NCBI RefSeq assembly: GCF_009754945.1
Contig: NZ_WPIN01000004.1
Coordinates: forward strand, 62,001 to 126,000
Reading direction: 5' to 3'
DNA: 64,000 nt
DNA from: Spirosoma arboris
GTDB lineage: Bacteria; Bacteroidota; Bacteroidia; Cytophagales; Spirosomataceae
Shown here: positions 17,723-26,178 of the stretch, piece after piece
How the letters are laid out: each line of letters opens with the position of its first letter
Numbering within the stretch: the stretch's first letter is position 1
Notes under the pieces: model-generated
The model's input: the letters and a program-made list of their open reading frames with translations, nothing else
What the model was told of the DNA's origin: nothing
Database searches by the model: none
Program-made: the position numbers and the translations under genes

Positions 17723-19225
17723 ATGAAAAAAACGTTTTCGGTTCTTTTGCTAAGTTTTTTTATGGTGACATGGGCTTCGGCTCAGCAAACGCCAACTACA
17801 CCACCTGCTCGTGTATTGACACCCGCTGAGCAAAAGCAGAAAGATAGAATAGACCGAGAAGTTCAGCGAGAACGGCAAATTAGGGCAGAATGGCTTCAAA
17901 AACAGCGCGAATACGAAGCGAAACAGGCAGAGAAAGAGCGTCAACGGCAAGCTAAAAAAGCAGGCAAAGAGTTACCTCCAAAGGAAGTCCCTCAGGCAAA
18001 ACCAACTGTGGTAGCTCCAGCGGCAACAGTACCGGAGGCTCAGCCTCAATCACCAGTAAGCCAGCCAGTAGCAACAACACCCGCAATTGTAGATCCTACT
18101 GAAAAAGAAAAGCGCTCTAACGAAGAAAAAGCAGCGAAAGAAGCTAAAAAGGCACAGCAAAAAGCTGATAAACAAGCAGCTAGAGAAGCAAAGGAAGCGC
18201 AACAAAAAGCCGAGAAGCAAGCTGCGAGAGAAGCAAAAGAAGCGCAACAAAAAGCAGCTAAAGCAAGCCAAGTTCAGCCCTCGCCAATTACAGAAAAGCC
18301 AGTTGTCGTGCCAACACCAACTGAACCGACTGTAAAAACTGAAAAGCCGCAACGTCCAAAACGAGAAAAGAAACCAATTGTTGAAGGTACAGATTCCACA
18401 GCCCTGTTGTCTGGTAATAGTGCTGAACCAACTGTTGCTCGGGCGGGCCGGGAATTTCTGCCCAAAGGTCATTTGTTCGATCCAATTATTCTGGACCCTC
18501 TTGAAGCACAAACCTATGGGAGTATTTTGCCCGGTTATTGGACTGAAGGCCAGAAATATAAGGGTAGTATTGTACCTTTTGCCTTTGGGTTTGCCAAGCC
18601 TTTCTACCGTCGGACTACCGAACCGGGCCGGGCCGAAGAGTGGGTACTGGATTTAGCGTCATTTACGCAGTTTGAGGCTTATCATGATGATGTGATGAAC
18701 AAAGCTCGTCGGCAGATTGTCAATACAGATTACAAAATCAGTATCATTTACAACATCCGGCGGGGCGAACACAACTATCGTATTCGAGTATATCATATAT
18801 CGTCTCATTTAGGTGATGATTACATCTATCGGAATAAGCTAACGGCACCTTCGCCCAATTCGGTTAACTATGAACAGTTAGACTTTACCTATAGCCGTAC
18901 CGTAAACAATTGGCGGCTATATGGTGGTGCTGGAATTGTGTTGCGAAAGACAGAAGAGCGGAAGCTACTTAGTGCACAGCTTGGCGCATTCTATAAAAAG
19001 CCATCCACCAAAGCAGCCCGATTGGTGGGCGGTGCAGATATTAAATTCTGGCAGCAAACCGATTTCCGGCCTGGAATTCATGGAGGCATTGGTATTGAAT
19101 TAGGTCGGACACAAAATAATTTGACATTCCTGCTGGAAGGCTATTCGGGTTTTCGTCCGTATAGCCAGTATGAGCAACAGCAAACATCATGGATAGGCGT
19201 TGGCCTGTATCTAAATCCATTTTGA
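17723..19225 (+). CDS. Secreted protein with Lys/Ala/Gln-rich repeat region and probable DUF1207 domain
   Basis: A 500-residue protein with a signal peptide (MKKTFSVLLLSFFMVTWASA). Residues about 30-90 are charged and helical. Residues about 125-190 hold three copies of a 14-residue unit of the type QQKAEKQAAREAKE, likely a long charged helix or a peptidoglycan-facing spacer. The C-terminal 250 residues include EEWVLDLASFTQFEAYH, YRIRVYHISSHLGDDYIYR and an aromatic-ended final strand. The YHxSSHLGDE-like signature recalls DUF1207, an outer-membrane-barrel-like family of unknown role. The gap to the M20 gene is 53 bases. Function unknown. Confidence 0.7.
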   Translation: MKKTFSVLLLSFFMVTWASAQQTPTTPPARVLTPAEQKQKDRIDREVQRERQIRAEWLQKQREYEAKQAEKERQRQAKKAGKELPPKEVPQAKPTVVAPAATVPEAQPQSPVSQPVATTPAIVDPTEKEKRSNEEKAAKEAKKAQQKADKQAAREAKEAQQKAEKQAAREAKEAQQKAAKASQVQPSPITEKPVVVPTPTEPTVKTEKPQRPKREKKPIVEGTDSTALLSGNSAEPTVARAGREFLPKGHLFDPIILDPLEAQTYGSILPGYWTEGQKYKGSIVPFAFGFAKPFYRRTTEPGRAEEWVLDLASFTQFEAYHDDVMNKARRQIVNTDYKISIIYNIRRGEHNYRIRVYHISSHLGDDYIYRNKLTAPSPNSVNYEQLDFTYSRTVNNWRLYGGAGIVLRKTEERKLLSAQLGAFYKKPSTKAARLVGGADIKFWQQTDFRPGIHGGIGIELGRTQNNLTFLLEGYSGFRPYSQYEQQQTSWIGVGLYLNPF

Positions 19226-19301
19226 TTTACGAGTTACGAATTACGATGTACGATGTAACGTACTAGCTGATTCGTAACTCGTAATTCGTAATTCGTAAAT
19301 C
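19224..19301 (+). repeat. TTACGAATTACGA-word palindrome upstream of purB
   Basis: Left arm 19224-19258 (GATTTACGAGTTACGAATTA...) and right arm 19269-19301 (ATTCGTAACTCGTAATTCGT...) are close reverse complements. It begins in the TGA stop of the preceding gene and ends 5 bases before the purB ATG. Confidence 0.85.
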
Positions 19302-19306
19302 ACAAC

Positions 19307-20647
19307 ATGGCATTATCTGCATTAACGGCTATTTCTCCTGTTGATGGCCGCTATAGGTCTCAGGTTGAAGCTTTGGCTCCCTATTTCTCTGAATTAGGTT
19401 TGATCCATTATCGGGTTCGCATTGAAATCGAGTACTTTATCGCGCTTTGTGAATGGCCTATACCACAGTTGGCCGACGTTGACCCCGCTCAGTTTTCGGT
19501 ATTACGAACGCTCTATGAAACGTTTTCGGAAGCGGATGCACTACGGATTAAGGAAATTGAGAAGACGACGAATCATGATGTAAAGGCCGTTGAATACTTT
19601 ATTAAAGAAAAGCTGAAAGGATCGTCAGTTGAACCATTTCTGGAATTTGTTCACTTTGGTCTGACTTCTCAGGACATTAATAATACGGCTATTCCACTGT
19701 TATTGAGCGATGCACTTGATACTGAAATCGTACCGATCTATCGGGAAATATTCATGCGGTTGCAGGAGTTGGCCAATCAGTGGAAAGATGTACCAATGTT
19801 GGCACGTACGCACGGACAACCCGCTTCGCCAACTCGCCTTGGAAAAGAATTATTGGTGTTTGTTGAACGTATCGAAAAGCAGCTTCAGTTACTAGCCGAA
19901 CTTCCAACAGCGGCTAAATTTGGGGGCGCAACGGGAAATTTCAATGCCCATGTTGTTGCTTATCCCAATGAAGACTGGAAGAAATTTGGTGATAAGTTTG
20001 TTGAAGGGCTTGGCATGGTTCGTAGCCAGTTTACGACCCAGATCGAGCATTATGATATGCTAGCGGCCACACTCGATGCATTCAAGCGCCTGAATACAAT
20101 CCTGATTGATCTCGACCGGGATATCTGGACCTACGTGTCCATGAATTACTTCAAGCAACGATTAAAAGAAGGTGAAGTTGGATCGTCGGCGATGCCGCAT
20201 AAAGTAAATCCAATTGATTTTGAGAATTCAGAAGGCAACTTAGGCATTGCCAACGCCATTTTTGAGCACTTATCGGCAAAATTACCCATTTCCCGGCTTC
20301 AACGTGACCTGACCGATTCGACCGTGTTGCGGAGTATTGGCGTCCCGTTTGCTCATTCGGTCATTGCCCTAAAATCGCTACTGAAAGGATTGAATAAGCT
20401 TGAGTTGAATCAGGCTGCCCTCAACGCCGATTTAGAAGACAATTGGGCTGTTGTTGCCGAAGGAATTCAAACGATTCTTCGCCGTGAAGGTTATCCACAG
20501 CCATACGAAGCCCTAAAAGCGCTAACTCGTACCAATCAGAAAATAACTGCTGATACCATCCGCGAATTTATTGATGGACTGAATGTGTCAGAAGCAGTGA
20601 AAGGGGAGTTGCGAGCTATTACGCCGTTTACATATACTGGCATATAA
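19307..20647 (+). CDS. purB: Adenylosuccinate lyase
   Basis: A 446-residue enzyme of the fumarase/aspartase superfamily. The superfamily signature is clear: SSAMPHKVNPIDFENSEGN near residues 294-312, preceded by HFGLTSQDINNTA and ARTHGQPASPT. PurB releases fumarate from SAICAR and adenylosuccinate in purine synthesis. Within the family it resembles the E. coli-type long form (about 450 residues) with an N-terminus MALSALTAISPVDGRY. It is a single gene, with only the palindrome in front and an unrelated small membrane protein behind. Confidence 0.95.
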   Translation: MALSALTAISPVDGRYRSQVEALAPYFSELGLIHYRVRIEIEYFIALCEWPIPQLADVDPAQFSVLRTLYETFSEADALRIKEIEKTTNHDVKAVEYFIKEKLKGSSVEPFLEFVHFGLTSQDINNTAIPLLLSDALDTEIVPIYREIFMRLQELANQWKDVPMLARTHGQPASPTRLGKELLVFVERIEKQLQLLAELPTAAKFGGATGNFNAHVVAYPNEDWKKFGDKFVEGLGMVRSQFTTQIEHYDMLAATLDAFKRLNTILIDLDRDIWTYVSMNYFKQRLKEGEVGSSAMPHKVNPIDFENSEGNLGIANAIFEHLSAKLPISRLQRDLTDSTVLRSIGVPFAHSVIALKSLLKGLNKLELNQAALNADLEDNWAVVAEGIQTILRREGYPQPYEALKALTRTNQKITADTIREFIDGLNVSEAVKGELRAITPFTYTGI

Positions 20648-20750
20648 ATTACAAATCAGCGTGTGCGGCCAAAAATAGAGCAACTAGCACCATCTATAAA
20701 GCCACATCAGCCAGCTATCGATACCCGCAATTCGGCTTCAACAGCATAGT

Positions 20751-20758
20751 TAGTTTTG
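20751..20758 (+). promoter_or_regulatory. Possible -7 element before the DUF3592-like gene
   Basis: TAGTTTTG fits TAnnTTTG and is 19 bases before the ATG at 20778; a matching -33 box is not evident. Confidence 0.35.
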
Positions 20759-20777
20759 AGTACGTCAATACTGGACT

Positions 20778-21449
20778 ATGCTGGCTTTTACGATACTTCT
20801 GGCCATTCCCTTTCAACTACAACTAGTAGGTCTGGGTGCCTTTATCTTTCTGGTGTGGTATTTTATTTTGCGTAAATACCGCAGCTTAGGGTTAAGGATG
20901 TTCTTCCTGTTTAGTGCGGTGGCTGCGATGGCAGCTTACTGGCTTTATTGTGATATTCAGGATGAAAAATCAATGGTCCAAAACGGCCACTTATTGACGG
21001 CTACTGTCCTGGAGAAAAATAAACTAACGAGTGGGACAGGTTCAACTATAGACAATCAGATTACCGTTTTCTTTCAATACCCTGAGGGAAAAACACGAGT
21101 TATCAGCACATCAGAATACATTTCAAACGAAGAATTTTCTGCACTAACTATTGGCCAACACATTGCTGTGCTGTACAATCCTGTCAAGGAACAGGTGTAC
21201 TACACAGTGAGCTTTAGTCGCTATAAAACGCAGCAGTGGATACTATATGCTTTGCCCATGTTTTTCTTCCTGATAGGGCTAATTTTTGGAATCGTTTTTA
21301 GAAACTATGAAGTAGGCATTCATGAAGATACAGGTGACGAATATTTAGAAAGAGACGGCAAAATTATTCTAGATGAAAAAGGTAATATAACGGCACGTAC
21401 GTTGAAACGCCTGAATATTGCATGGAAATTAATTCAGATTTTTCGATGA
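20778..21449 (+). CDS. DUF3592-like membrane protein
   Basis: A 223-residue protein with two hydrophobic segments at the N-terminus (residues about 2-60), a soluble beta-rich stretch (about 70-140) and another hydrophobic segment near 150-175, followed by a charged cytoplasmic tail. The layout membrane, ATVLEKN...YNP small domain, membrane is that of DUF3592 proteins, whose role is unknown. The next gene, 45 bases downstream, is also a small membrane protein, so the two may form a unit. No catalytic motif seen. Confidence 0.6.
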   Translation: MLAFTILLAIPFQLQLVGLGAFIFLVWYFILRKYRSLGLRMFFLFSAVAAMAAYWLYCDIQDEKSMVQNGHLLTATVLEKNKLTSGTGSTIDNQITVFFQYPEGKTRVISTSEYISNEEFSALTIGQHIAVLYNPVKEQVYYTVSFSRYKTQQWILYALPMFFFLIGLIFGIVFRNYEVGIHEDTGDEYLERDGKIILDEKGNITARTLKRLNIAWKLIQIFR

Positions 21450-21494
21450 ATGCTAAAAGCTACTGACTGAGTTTTGTTTCTAAATAAATTCCTA

Positions 21495-21917
21495 ATGAAA
21501 CCTTACGTTGTTATCCTTATTGTCTTAGGAGGTTTGACATTTTTTGTATCTCTCTGGAGCGGAATTATTTATATTATTAGCTATGCTTCCGGTTGGCAAA
21601 AATTAGCCAAAACATACGCGACAACTTACACACCTAGCCAAACAAAAAGCTGTAGCTGCCTTTTTCGGAAATCCAGTAGTTATAACGGCGTTGTTCAATA
21701 TGCATCTACCAGAGAAGGCCTTTACTTAAAAACAATAAAACTGTTTTCCATTGGCCATAAGCCATTATTTATTCCATGGACAGACATTGAAAACTACGAA
21801 TCCGGGAATTTATCGACACCCTACAAGCATAGATTTATGTTTTATAAATCTCACTTTAACGTAAAGGATGTCTCAATTTATATTAGCCAGGATGTGAAGG
21901 CAATGCAGACGCAGTAG
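21495..21917 (+). CDS. Hypothetical membrane-anchored protein
   Basis: A 140-residue protein with one N-terminal hydrophobic helix (about residues 4-30), then a soluble domain with a CSCLF motif near residue 53 and alternating beta-like stretches ending in ISQDVKAMQTQ. An upstream TTG at 21474 would add seven residues; the ATG at 21495 is preferred. I do not recognise the family. A very strong perfect hairpin follows, so this ends the short unit begun at 20778. Confidence 0.55.
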   Translation: MKPYVVILIVLGGLTFFVSLWSGIIYIISYASGWQKLAKTYATTYTPSQTKSCSCLFRKSSSYNGVVQYASTREGLYLKTIKLFSIGHKPLFIPWTDIENYESGNLSTPYKHRFMFYKSHFNVKDVSIYISQDVKAMQTQ

Positions 21918-21927
21918 TAAGTGCCGA

Positions 21928-21984
21928 ATAAAATTATCAGGTGAATAAACTATTAATTATAGTTTATTCACCTGATAATTTTAT
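21928..21984 (+). terminator. Perfect 26-bp stem, bidirectional terminator
   Basis: Left arm 21928-21953 and right arm 21959-21984 are exact reverse complements with a 5-base loop TAATT; the right arm ends in AATTTTAT and the left begins with ATAAAATT, so both strands get a U-rich tail. It lies between convergent genes (21917 plus-strand stop, 22003 minus-strand stop). Confidence 0.8.
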
Positions 21985-21996
21985 ATAGCTCGCAAC

Positions 21997-22022
21997 AATA
22001 CATCATATACCATACATCATAC
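21997..22022 (-). repeat. Single arm of a CATACATCAT-word repeat at the gene end
   Basis: ACATCATATACCATACATCA is the same kind of word as the arms at 16229-16305. No second arm is present. It overlaps the last codons of the minus-strand gene, so the C-terminal residues CMMYGI are encoded by it. Confidence 0.45.
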
Positions 22023-23067
22023 AGACGAGCCCTTCCGCTACTAACGCCCAGTTATGTGCCTCACATTGCCAACGCATTTGCACAATAGATCGATCAGCAA
22101 GATGGCGTAGAAAAGGCTGTTCATAAGCCGTGAGCAAGCCTGCAATGAAGAAATGAAATGTTTTGACATCCTGCTCAATCCCATCCAGCGAGGGTTGAGG
22201 TACTAGTTCGCCTAAACGGCGCAAAGCAGTTACGAGCATAAATTGCTCAACGCAGTTAGTACTTTTGGTTAATTCATGATACGCATCAGTAATCAGACGA
22301 GGGCGAATAGGTTCCAGGTCTGGAATATCGAAAGCAGCCATCAGCCGGGTTAGATGATAAATAATCAGCGATGTTCGGGCGTAGTGGGGCGCACACCGAA
22401 ACGGCTCCGATACATATCGCCCTGACTCTACAATTGACCGCAGATAAGTCAGCGAATCGGTATCGTGCTGATTTAGCGGTAGTCTGTACTGATAAATACA
22501 ATAGAGAATGTTGCTCAGCGCACAGGCATCGAAATCCACGCCCATATTTTTACCAAACCAGGTTGAGTAAGCCCGTAAATGCCGATAATCAGTGTAGGTA
22601 TTCCGAATTTGGTGTCGCTGGCTACCATTGGCATGCTGGCTCAGCTTGCCTTTTAGCCAGAGTTTATCTGTTTGAGATTGGTTCGTCGTCAGGTAAACCA
22701 TAGCCGTATCGTCAATGTCGTCGGGGATACGGAAATGCTCAAAACGACGAAACAGGTAACCATTTGGAAAGTGTCGGGATGGGCGGGTAGGCCAAAAATT
22801 GTACGTATTTAGGCCGTCTTTATTCCGGAAATTTGGGTAAGCAATAACGGCTCGTTTGGCTATTATGTCAATCAGCAACTGGGTTTCAGGCTGGACACGA
22901 GCACGCAGGGATTGCAACGTAAAGACGGTAATAGCCGTAAAGAAAATATTGATATCCTCCCGCCGGTACCCAATTGTATCATTCCGGCGAACCGATGGAA
23001 GCAGGCCCGTCTCATCCTGCAAATCGGCAATGCGCTGAATGATGGTCTCGGTCGTCAGAGCAGTCAT
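22003..23067 (-). CDS. Conserved helical protein of unknown function
   Basis: A 354-residue soluble, mostly helical protein with no signal peptide or membrane segment. It contains IPDDIDDTAMVYL and repeated helix pairs with aromatic and acidic residues, which is faintly like the alpha/alpha toroid of prenyl-cyclase and glycosyl-hydrolase-like folds; that is a guess from pattern only. The last six residues are encoded by a repeat arm and probably add to an originally shorter end. It is divergent from the alternate GlmU gene, sharing an 84-base intergenic region. I cannot assign a function. Confidence 0.6.
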   Translation of the reverse strand: MTALTTETIIQRIADLQDETGLLPSVRRNDTIGYRREDINIFFTAITVFTLQSLRARVQPETQLLIDIIAKRAVIAYPNFRNKDGLNTYNFWPTRPSRHFPNGYLFRRFEHFRIPDDIDDTAMVYLTTNQSQTDKLWLKGKLSQHANGSQRHQIRNTYTDYRHLRAYSTWFGKNMGVDFDACALSNILYCIYQYRLPLNQHDTDSLTYLRSIVESGRYVSEPFRCAPHYARTSLIIYHLTRLMAAFDIPDLEPIRPRLITDAYHELTKSTNCVEQFMLVTALRRLGELVPQPSLDGIEQDVKTFHFFIAGLLTAYEQPFLRHLADRSIVQMRWQCEAHNWALVAEGLVCMMYGI

Positions 23068-23151
23068 AGTTTTGGTAAAAGTACTGTTTCATGTATTCTC
23101 TTTTTAACGATTAAGGTTAGATATTTGCCATCTGATCCATTGGACTACTCA

Positions 23152-24369
23152 ATGCCAAACCTGATTTTATTTGACGACCCAGTTATCCGAACAGCGCTGC
23201 TGCCTTTCACCTTCACGCGACCGGTGGCAGGTATCCGTGTTGGCATTCAGACACTGGCCGAAAAATGGGCCGACGTGCTTGGTCAGGAAGTATCGTTTTT
23301 GACGGAACCATATCTACAAGCCAAATTCCCTCAAAACACTTCCTCCGACAACTGGTACGTCAACGGAGTTGTTTGCCCAACAACTGCGCTGCACGAGGCC
23401 ATTTTAACACTAGCACCCGGTGCTGGTCTTATTACGACGGGTGGGGTAGTGCTGGCCGTGCGAACGAATTGCCAGTTGGTAACTCCACCCACGGTTAACA
23501 ATGAGTATGATTTTCAGACATTCGAGGAGCCGCTGACCATCATTTATAATCTGTGGGACATTTTCGTGCACAATGGAGATCAGATTCGTGCCGACTTTGC
23601 CCGATTAACCGCCGGACGAACTTCGACGCCCATTACCGACCCATTCACCCGCTGCTACGCTCCTGAAAACATTTTTGTGGAATCAGGTGCCACCATCAGG
23701 GCCTCAATTCTAAATGCTGAAGGAGGTCCTATTTACATTGGTCGTGACGCAACGATCAGCGAAGGGTCTATCGTGATTGGTCCATTTTCGCTTGGCGAAG
23801 AGTCAACTGTAAACTGGGGCGGAAAAATGCGTAGCAATACTACTATTGGTCCCTTCTGCAAAGTTGGGGGCGAAGTGGGTAACTCCATTTTCTTTGGCTA
23901 TAGCAACAAAGGACACGACGGTTTTCTGGGCAATTCGGTCGTTGGGGAATGGTGCAATTTGGGCGCAAACGTGAACAATTCGAATCTCAAAAACGACTAT
24001 AGCAACGTTAAACTCCATTCCTACGCAACTGGCCAGCTCGAAGATACAGGTCGTATTTTCTGCGGACTGATGATGGGCGACTTTACCAAAGCTGGCATTA
24101 GTACCATGTTTAACACCGGCACCGTTGTAGGCGTTAGTGCCAACGTGTTTGGCAGTGGATTTCAACCAAAGCACGTATCCTCTTTTTCGTGGGGTGGGGC
24201 TATAGACGGCTTTGCAACTTATCGACTTGATAAAGCACTTCATGTAGCCGCAGAAGCCTTCAAACGGCGTAATAAAACGTTCGACAAGCAGGAAGAAGAT
24301 ATCTTGAGAGAAATCTTCTCTCTGGAGAGAACACGATCATTTGACAATTCGTCTCGATTCGATTTATAG
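23152..24369 (+). CDS. Alternate bacterial GlmU-type sugar nucleotidyltransferase
   Basis: A 405-residue protein. The N-terminus MPNLILFDDPVIRTALLPFT followed by TRPVAGIRVG is the hallmark of the Bacteroidota-specific GlmU-like family (alt_bact_glmU), and the C-terminal half is a left-handed beta helix with hexapeptide repeats (GATIRASI, IYIGRDATI, GSIVIGPF). The predicted role is UDP-GlcNAc diphosphorylase and/or glucosamine-1-phosphate acetyltransferase in cell wall precursor synthesis, inferred from the family. The frame is open up to 22912, but that would run across the divergent gene; the ATG at 23152 is used. Confidence 0.85.
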   Translation: MPNLILFDDPVIRTALLPFTFTRPVAGIRVGIQTLAEKWADVLGQEVSFLTEPYLQAKFPQNTSSDNWYVNGVVCPTTALHEAILTLAPGAGLITTGGVVLAVRTNCQLVTPPTVNNEYDFQTFEEPLTIIYNLWDIFVHNGDQIRADFARLTAGRTSTPITDPFTRCYAPENIFVESGATIRASILNAEGGPIYIGRDATISEGSIVIGPFSLGEESTVNWGGKMRSNTTIGPFCKVGGEVGNSIFFGYSNKGHDGFLGNSVVGEWCNLGANVNNSNLKNDYSNVKLHSYATGQLEDTGRIFCGLMMGDFTKAGISTMFNTGTVVGVSANVFGSGFQPKHVSSFSWGGAIDGFATYRLDKALHVAAEAFKRRNKTFDKQEEDILREIFSLERTRSFDNSSRFDL

Positions 24370-24373
24370 CTTT

Positions 24374-24402
24374 CCCTTCGCTCCTCTAGCAGGAGCGAAG
24401 GG
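24374..24402 (+). other. Perfect 12-bp hairpin between the GlmU-like gene and holB
   Basis: CCCTTCGCTCCT (24374-24385) pairs exactly with AGGAGCGAAGGG (24391-24402) around CTAGC. No U-tract follows on the plus strand, so an attenuator or RNA-stability stem is as likely as a terminator. Confidence 0.55.
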
Positions 24403-24413
24403 GGAACGAACTT

Positions 24414-25532
24414 ATGCAATTTTCCGAAATAATTGGCCAGGAAGAAACCAAGCAGTTACTGCTTCGGGCGGTTCAGACGAATCATCTCGCCCATGCGTTG
24501 CTGTTCGATGGCTCCGAAGGTAGTGCCAACCTCGCGCTGGCATTGGCGTTGGCCCAATACGTCAACTGTGAGGATAAGCACCCTGAAGATGCCTGCGGAC
24601 GATGTGCGTCCTGCATAAAAATTCAGAAGCTCGTCCATCCTGATCTACACATGGTTTTTCCGGTAGCGAATCTGGCAAAAGGTAAAAACTCAGAAGCGTA
24701 CCTGGTCGACTGGCGGAAGTTTCTGATTGAACAGCCCTATCGCACATTACCCGACTGGCTCGAAACCATGGGAGCCGATAATAAGCAGGGTAATATTTCC
24801 GCAGAAGAAGCCCGGAATATTCTGCAAAAACTGTCGTTGAAAGCTTATGAGGGCGCGTATAAAATCATGCTCATCTGGCTCCCCGAACTGATGAACGTAA
24901 CCTCGGCCAATGCACTGCTGAAAGTATTGGAGGAGCCGCCCGCCCAGACGCTGTTTCTGCTTGTTACAAACCAACCCGATAAGCTACTCATCACTATCTT
25001 GTCCCGAACTCAACGGGTCGCCGTGCGAACTTTTACGGATGAAGAAGTGGCCACCTATCTTCGCCAACAGCTGAACCTCGATGAGACCACTGCACGGCGG
25101 CTGGCTTACTTGGCCGATGGGAATCTAGCCAATGCCTTACAACTGAGCCAGAATGATACGGCATCGACAGACCAACATACCTGGTTTGCCGAATGGATGC
25201 GCACTTGCTACCGACAGGATTTAATTTCACTGGTAAAGCAGGCCGACCAGTTCGATGGTTTCAGTAAGGAAAAACAAAAAGGGCTATTGGATTATAGCAT
25301 TCGCCTGTACCGTGATCTGTTTCTATGGCAACAGGGAGCGGCTGAATTGCTACGTTTGCCGGATAATGAGATGGCATTCGTAAAAAATTTCTCTAAAATA
25401 TTGACAATTAATCACATCGAGTACATCGTACACGACCTGAACGAAGCCACTTACCACCTCGAACGAAACGCTCGCGCCAAAATGATTATGTTGGATATGT
25501 CACTAACATTCAGTCGATTGATCCGCGCGTGA
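24414..25532 (+). CDS. holB: DNA polymerase III subunit delta'
   Basis: A 372-residue AAA+ clamp-loader subunit. The Walker A region reads DGSEGSANLALA without GKT, which is the expected non-ATP-binding state of delta'. A four-cysteine zinc module is present (Cys in YVNCED, then CGRCASC). The sequence LLKVLEEPPAQTLFLLVTN and the ILSRTQRV arginine-finger motif (usually SRCQ, here SRTQ) are typical. It acts in the clamp loader with DnaX and delta to place the beta clamp on DNA. The gene follows the GlmU-like gene by 44 bases with a hairpin in between. Confidence 0.88.
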   Translation: MQFSEIIGQEETKQLLLRAVQTNHLAHALLFDGSEGSANLALALALAQYVNCEDKHPEDACGRCASCIKIQKLVHPDLHMVFPVANLAKGKNSEAYLVDWRKFLIEQPYRTLPDWLETMGADNKQGNISAEEARNILQKLSLKAYEGAYKIMLIWLPELMNVTSANALLKVLEEPPAQTLFLLVTNQPDKLLITILSRTQRVAVRTFTDEEVATYLRQQLNLDETTARRLAYLADGNLANALQLSQNDTASTDQHTWFAEWMRTCYRQDLISLVKQADQFDGFSKEKQKGLLDYSIRLYRDLFLWQQGAAELLRLPDNEMAFVKNFSKILTINHIEYIVHDLNEATYHLERNARAKMIMLDMSLTFSRLIRA

Positions 25533-25537
25533 TAGGT

Positions 25538-25632
25538 TTCAGATTTAATGTTCCATGTTGTTACGTGCAAGAATGCTGGACTGGAGCCGAACATTCTAAT
25601 AGGGAGCATTAAATATTGAACCTGAAACAATT
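25538..25632 (+). repeat. TTTAATGTTC-word imperfect palindrome
   Basis: Left side GTTTCAGATTTAATGTTCC and right side GGGAGCATTAAATATTGAAC followed by CTGAAAC are reverse-complementary with insertions. It fills the gap between holB and the protease-like gene and ends about 16 bases before the ATG. Confidence 0.6.
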
Positions 25633-25641
25633 TAAAGACTA

Positions 25642-26106
25642 ATGAAAGCCCGAACGCCCAAGCCTAAACAGATTATCGGCATGACGGATCTCGTCGACTT
25701 TCCAGACCTAAGCCTTTTTGATGTTCAGGCCAAAGTTGACACAGGAGCCTACACGTCGGCGCTACATTGTAAAGACGTTCGGGTAATAAAGTCGGGACTT
25801 AAGAGAATTTTAAGTTTTTTGCTGATTGACAAAACCGGTGAGGATGCACGACCGTTTTATAGCGACCAGTTCAGCCAGCGCATGATTCGCAACTCGTTTG
25901 GCGTAGCCGAAAAACGGTATGTTATTAAAACCCGCATCATCTTATTCGGACGCACCATTCGGGCGGAGTTTACACTTGCCGACCGTGAAAACCTCAAAAA
26001 CCCAGTTCTGCTAGGTCGTAAGCTACTCCGTAACCGCTTTATCGTAGACGTTTCACAGAAAAATTTATCGTATCAGAAAAAAAAGTCGCTGGTTAACAGT
26101 CAATAG
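25642..26106 (+). CDS. Retropepsin-like protease family protein linked to RimK (Zn_protease, PF05618 type)
   Basis: A 154-residue protein with the aspartic-protease-like motif VDTGAYTSALH near residues 36-46 and a second conserved block NPVLLGRKLLRNRFIVDVS. This matches the family annotated as RimK/LysX-associated ATP-dependent zinc protease. Members usually lie next to an ATP-grasp ligase such as RimK, and here rimK follows 72 bases downstream. The job is probably related to glutamate tail addition or removal; the enzymatic activity is not established for this family. Confidence 0.8.
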   Translation: MKARTPKPKQIIGMTDLVDFPDLSLFDVQAKVDTGAYTSALHCKDVRVIKSGLKRILSFLLIDKTGEDARPFYSDQFSQRMIRNSFGVAEKRYVIKTRIILFGRTIRAEFTLADRENLKNPVLLGRKLLRNRFIVDVSQKNLSYQKKKSLVNSQ

Positions 26107-26177
26107 TAGTTAGTAAAACGAATTATTCGCTTTTACTGACCACGCCTATCGACTGCCGACTATCGGCGAACCACTTT
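26095..26177 (+). repeat. GTCAATAGTC-word palindrome upstream of rimK
   Basis: Left arm AAAGTCGCTGGTTAACAGTC with AATAGTAGTTAGTAAAACGA, right arm TTATTCGCTTTTACTGACC with CTATCGACTGCCGACTATCG; the arms pair imperfectly. Related in wording to the elements in front of nuoL and nuoN. The left arm begins inside the last codons of the protease-like gene (encoding SLVNSQ) and the right arm ends at the rimK start. Confidence 0.65.
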
Positions 26178-26178
26178 T

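Noticed and set aside
18050..18511. Minus-strand frame rich in Cys, Phe and Leu opposite the charged repeat protein
   Set aside because: It is a shadow of the Lys/Ala/Gln-rich plus-strand repeat; composition and position give no gene support.
22912..23151. Long N-terminal extension of the GlmU-like frame
   Set aside because: It overlaps the coding part of the divergent gene on the opposite strand; the family N-terminus begins at the ATG at 23152.
24374..24402. Terminator call for the hairpin before holB
   Set aside because: The stem is perfect but there is no U-tract, so it is listed as a hairpin only.
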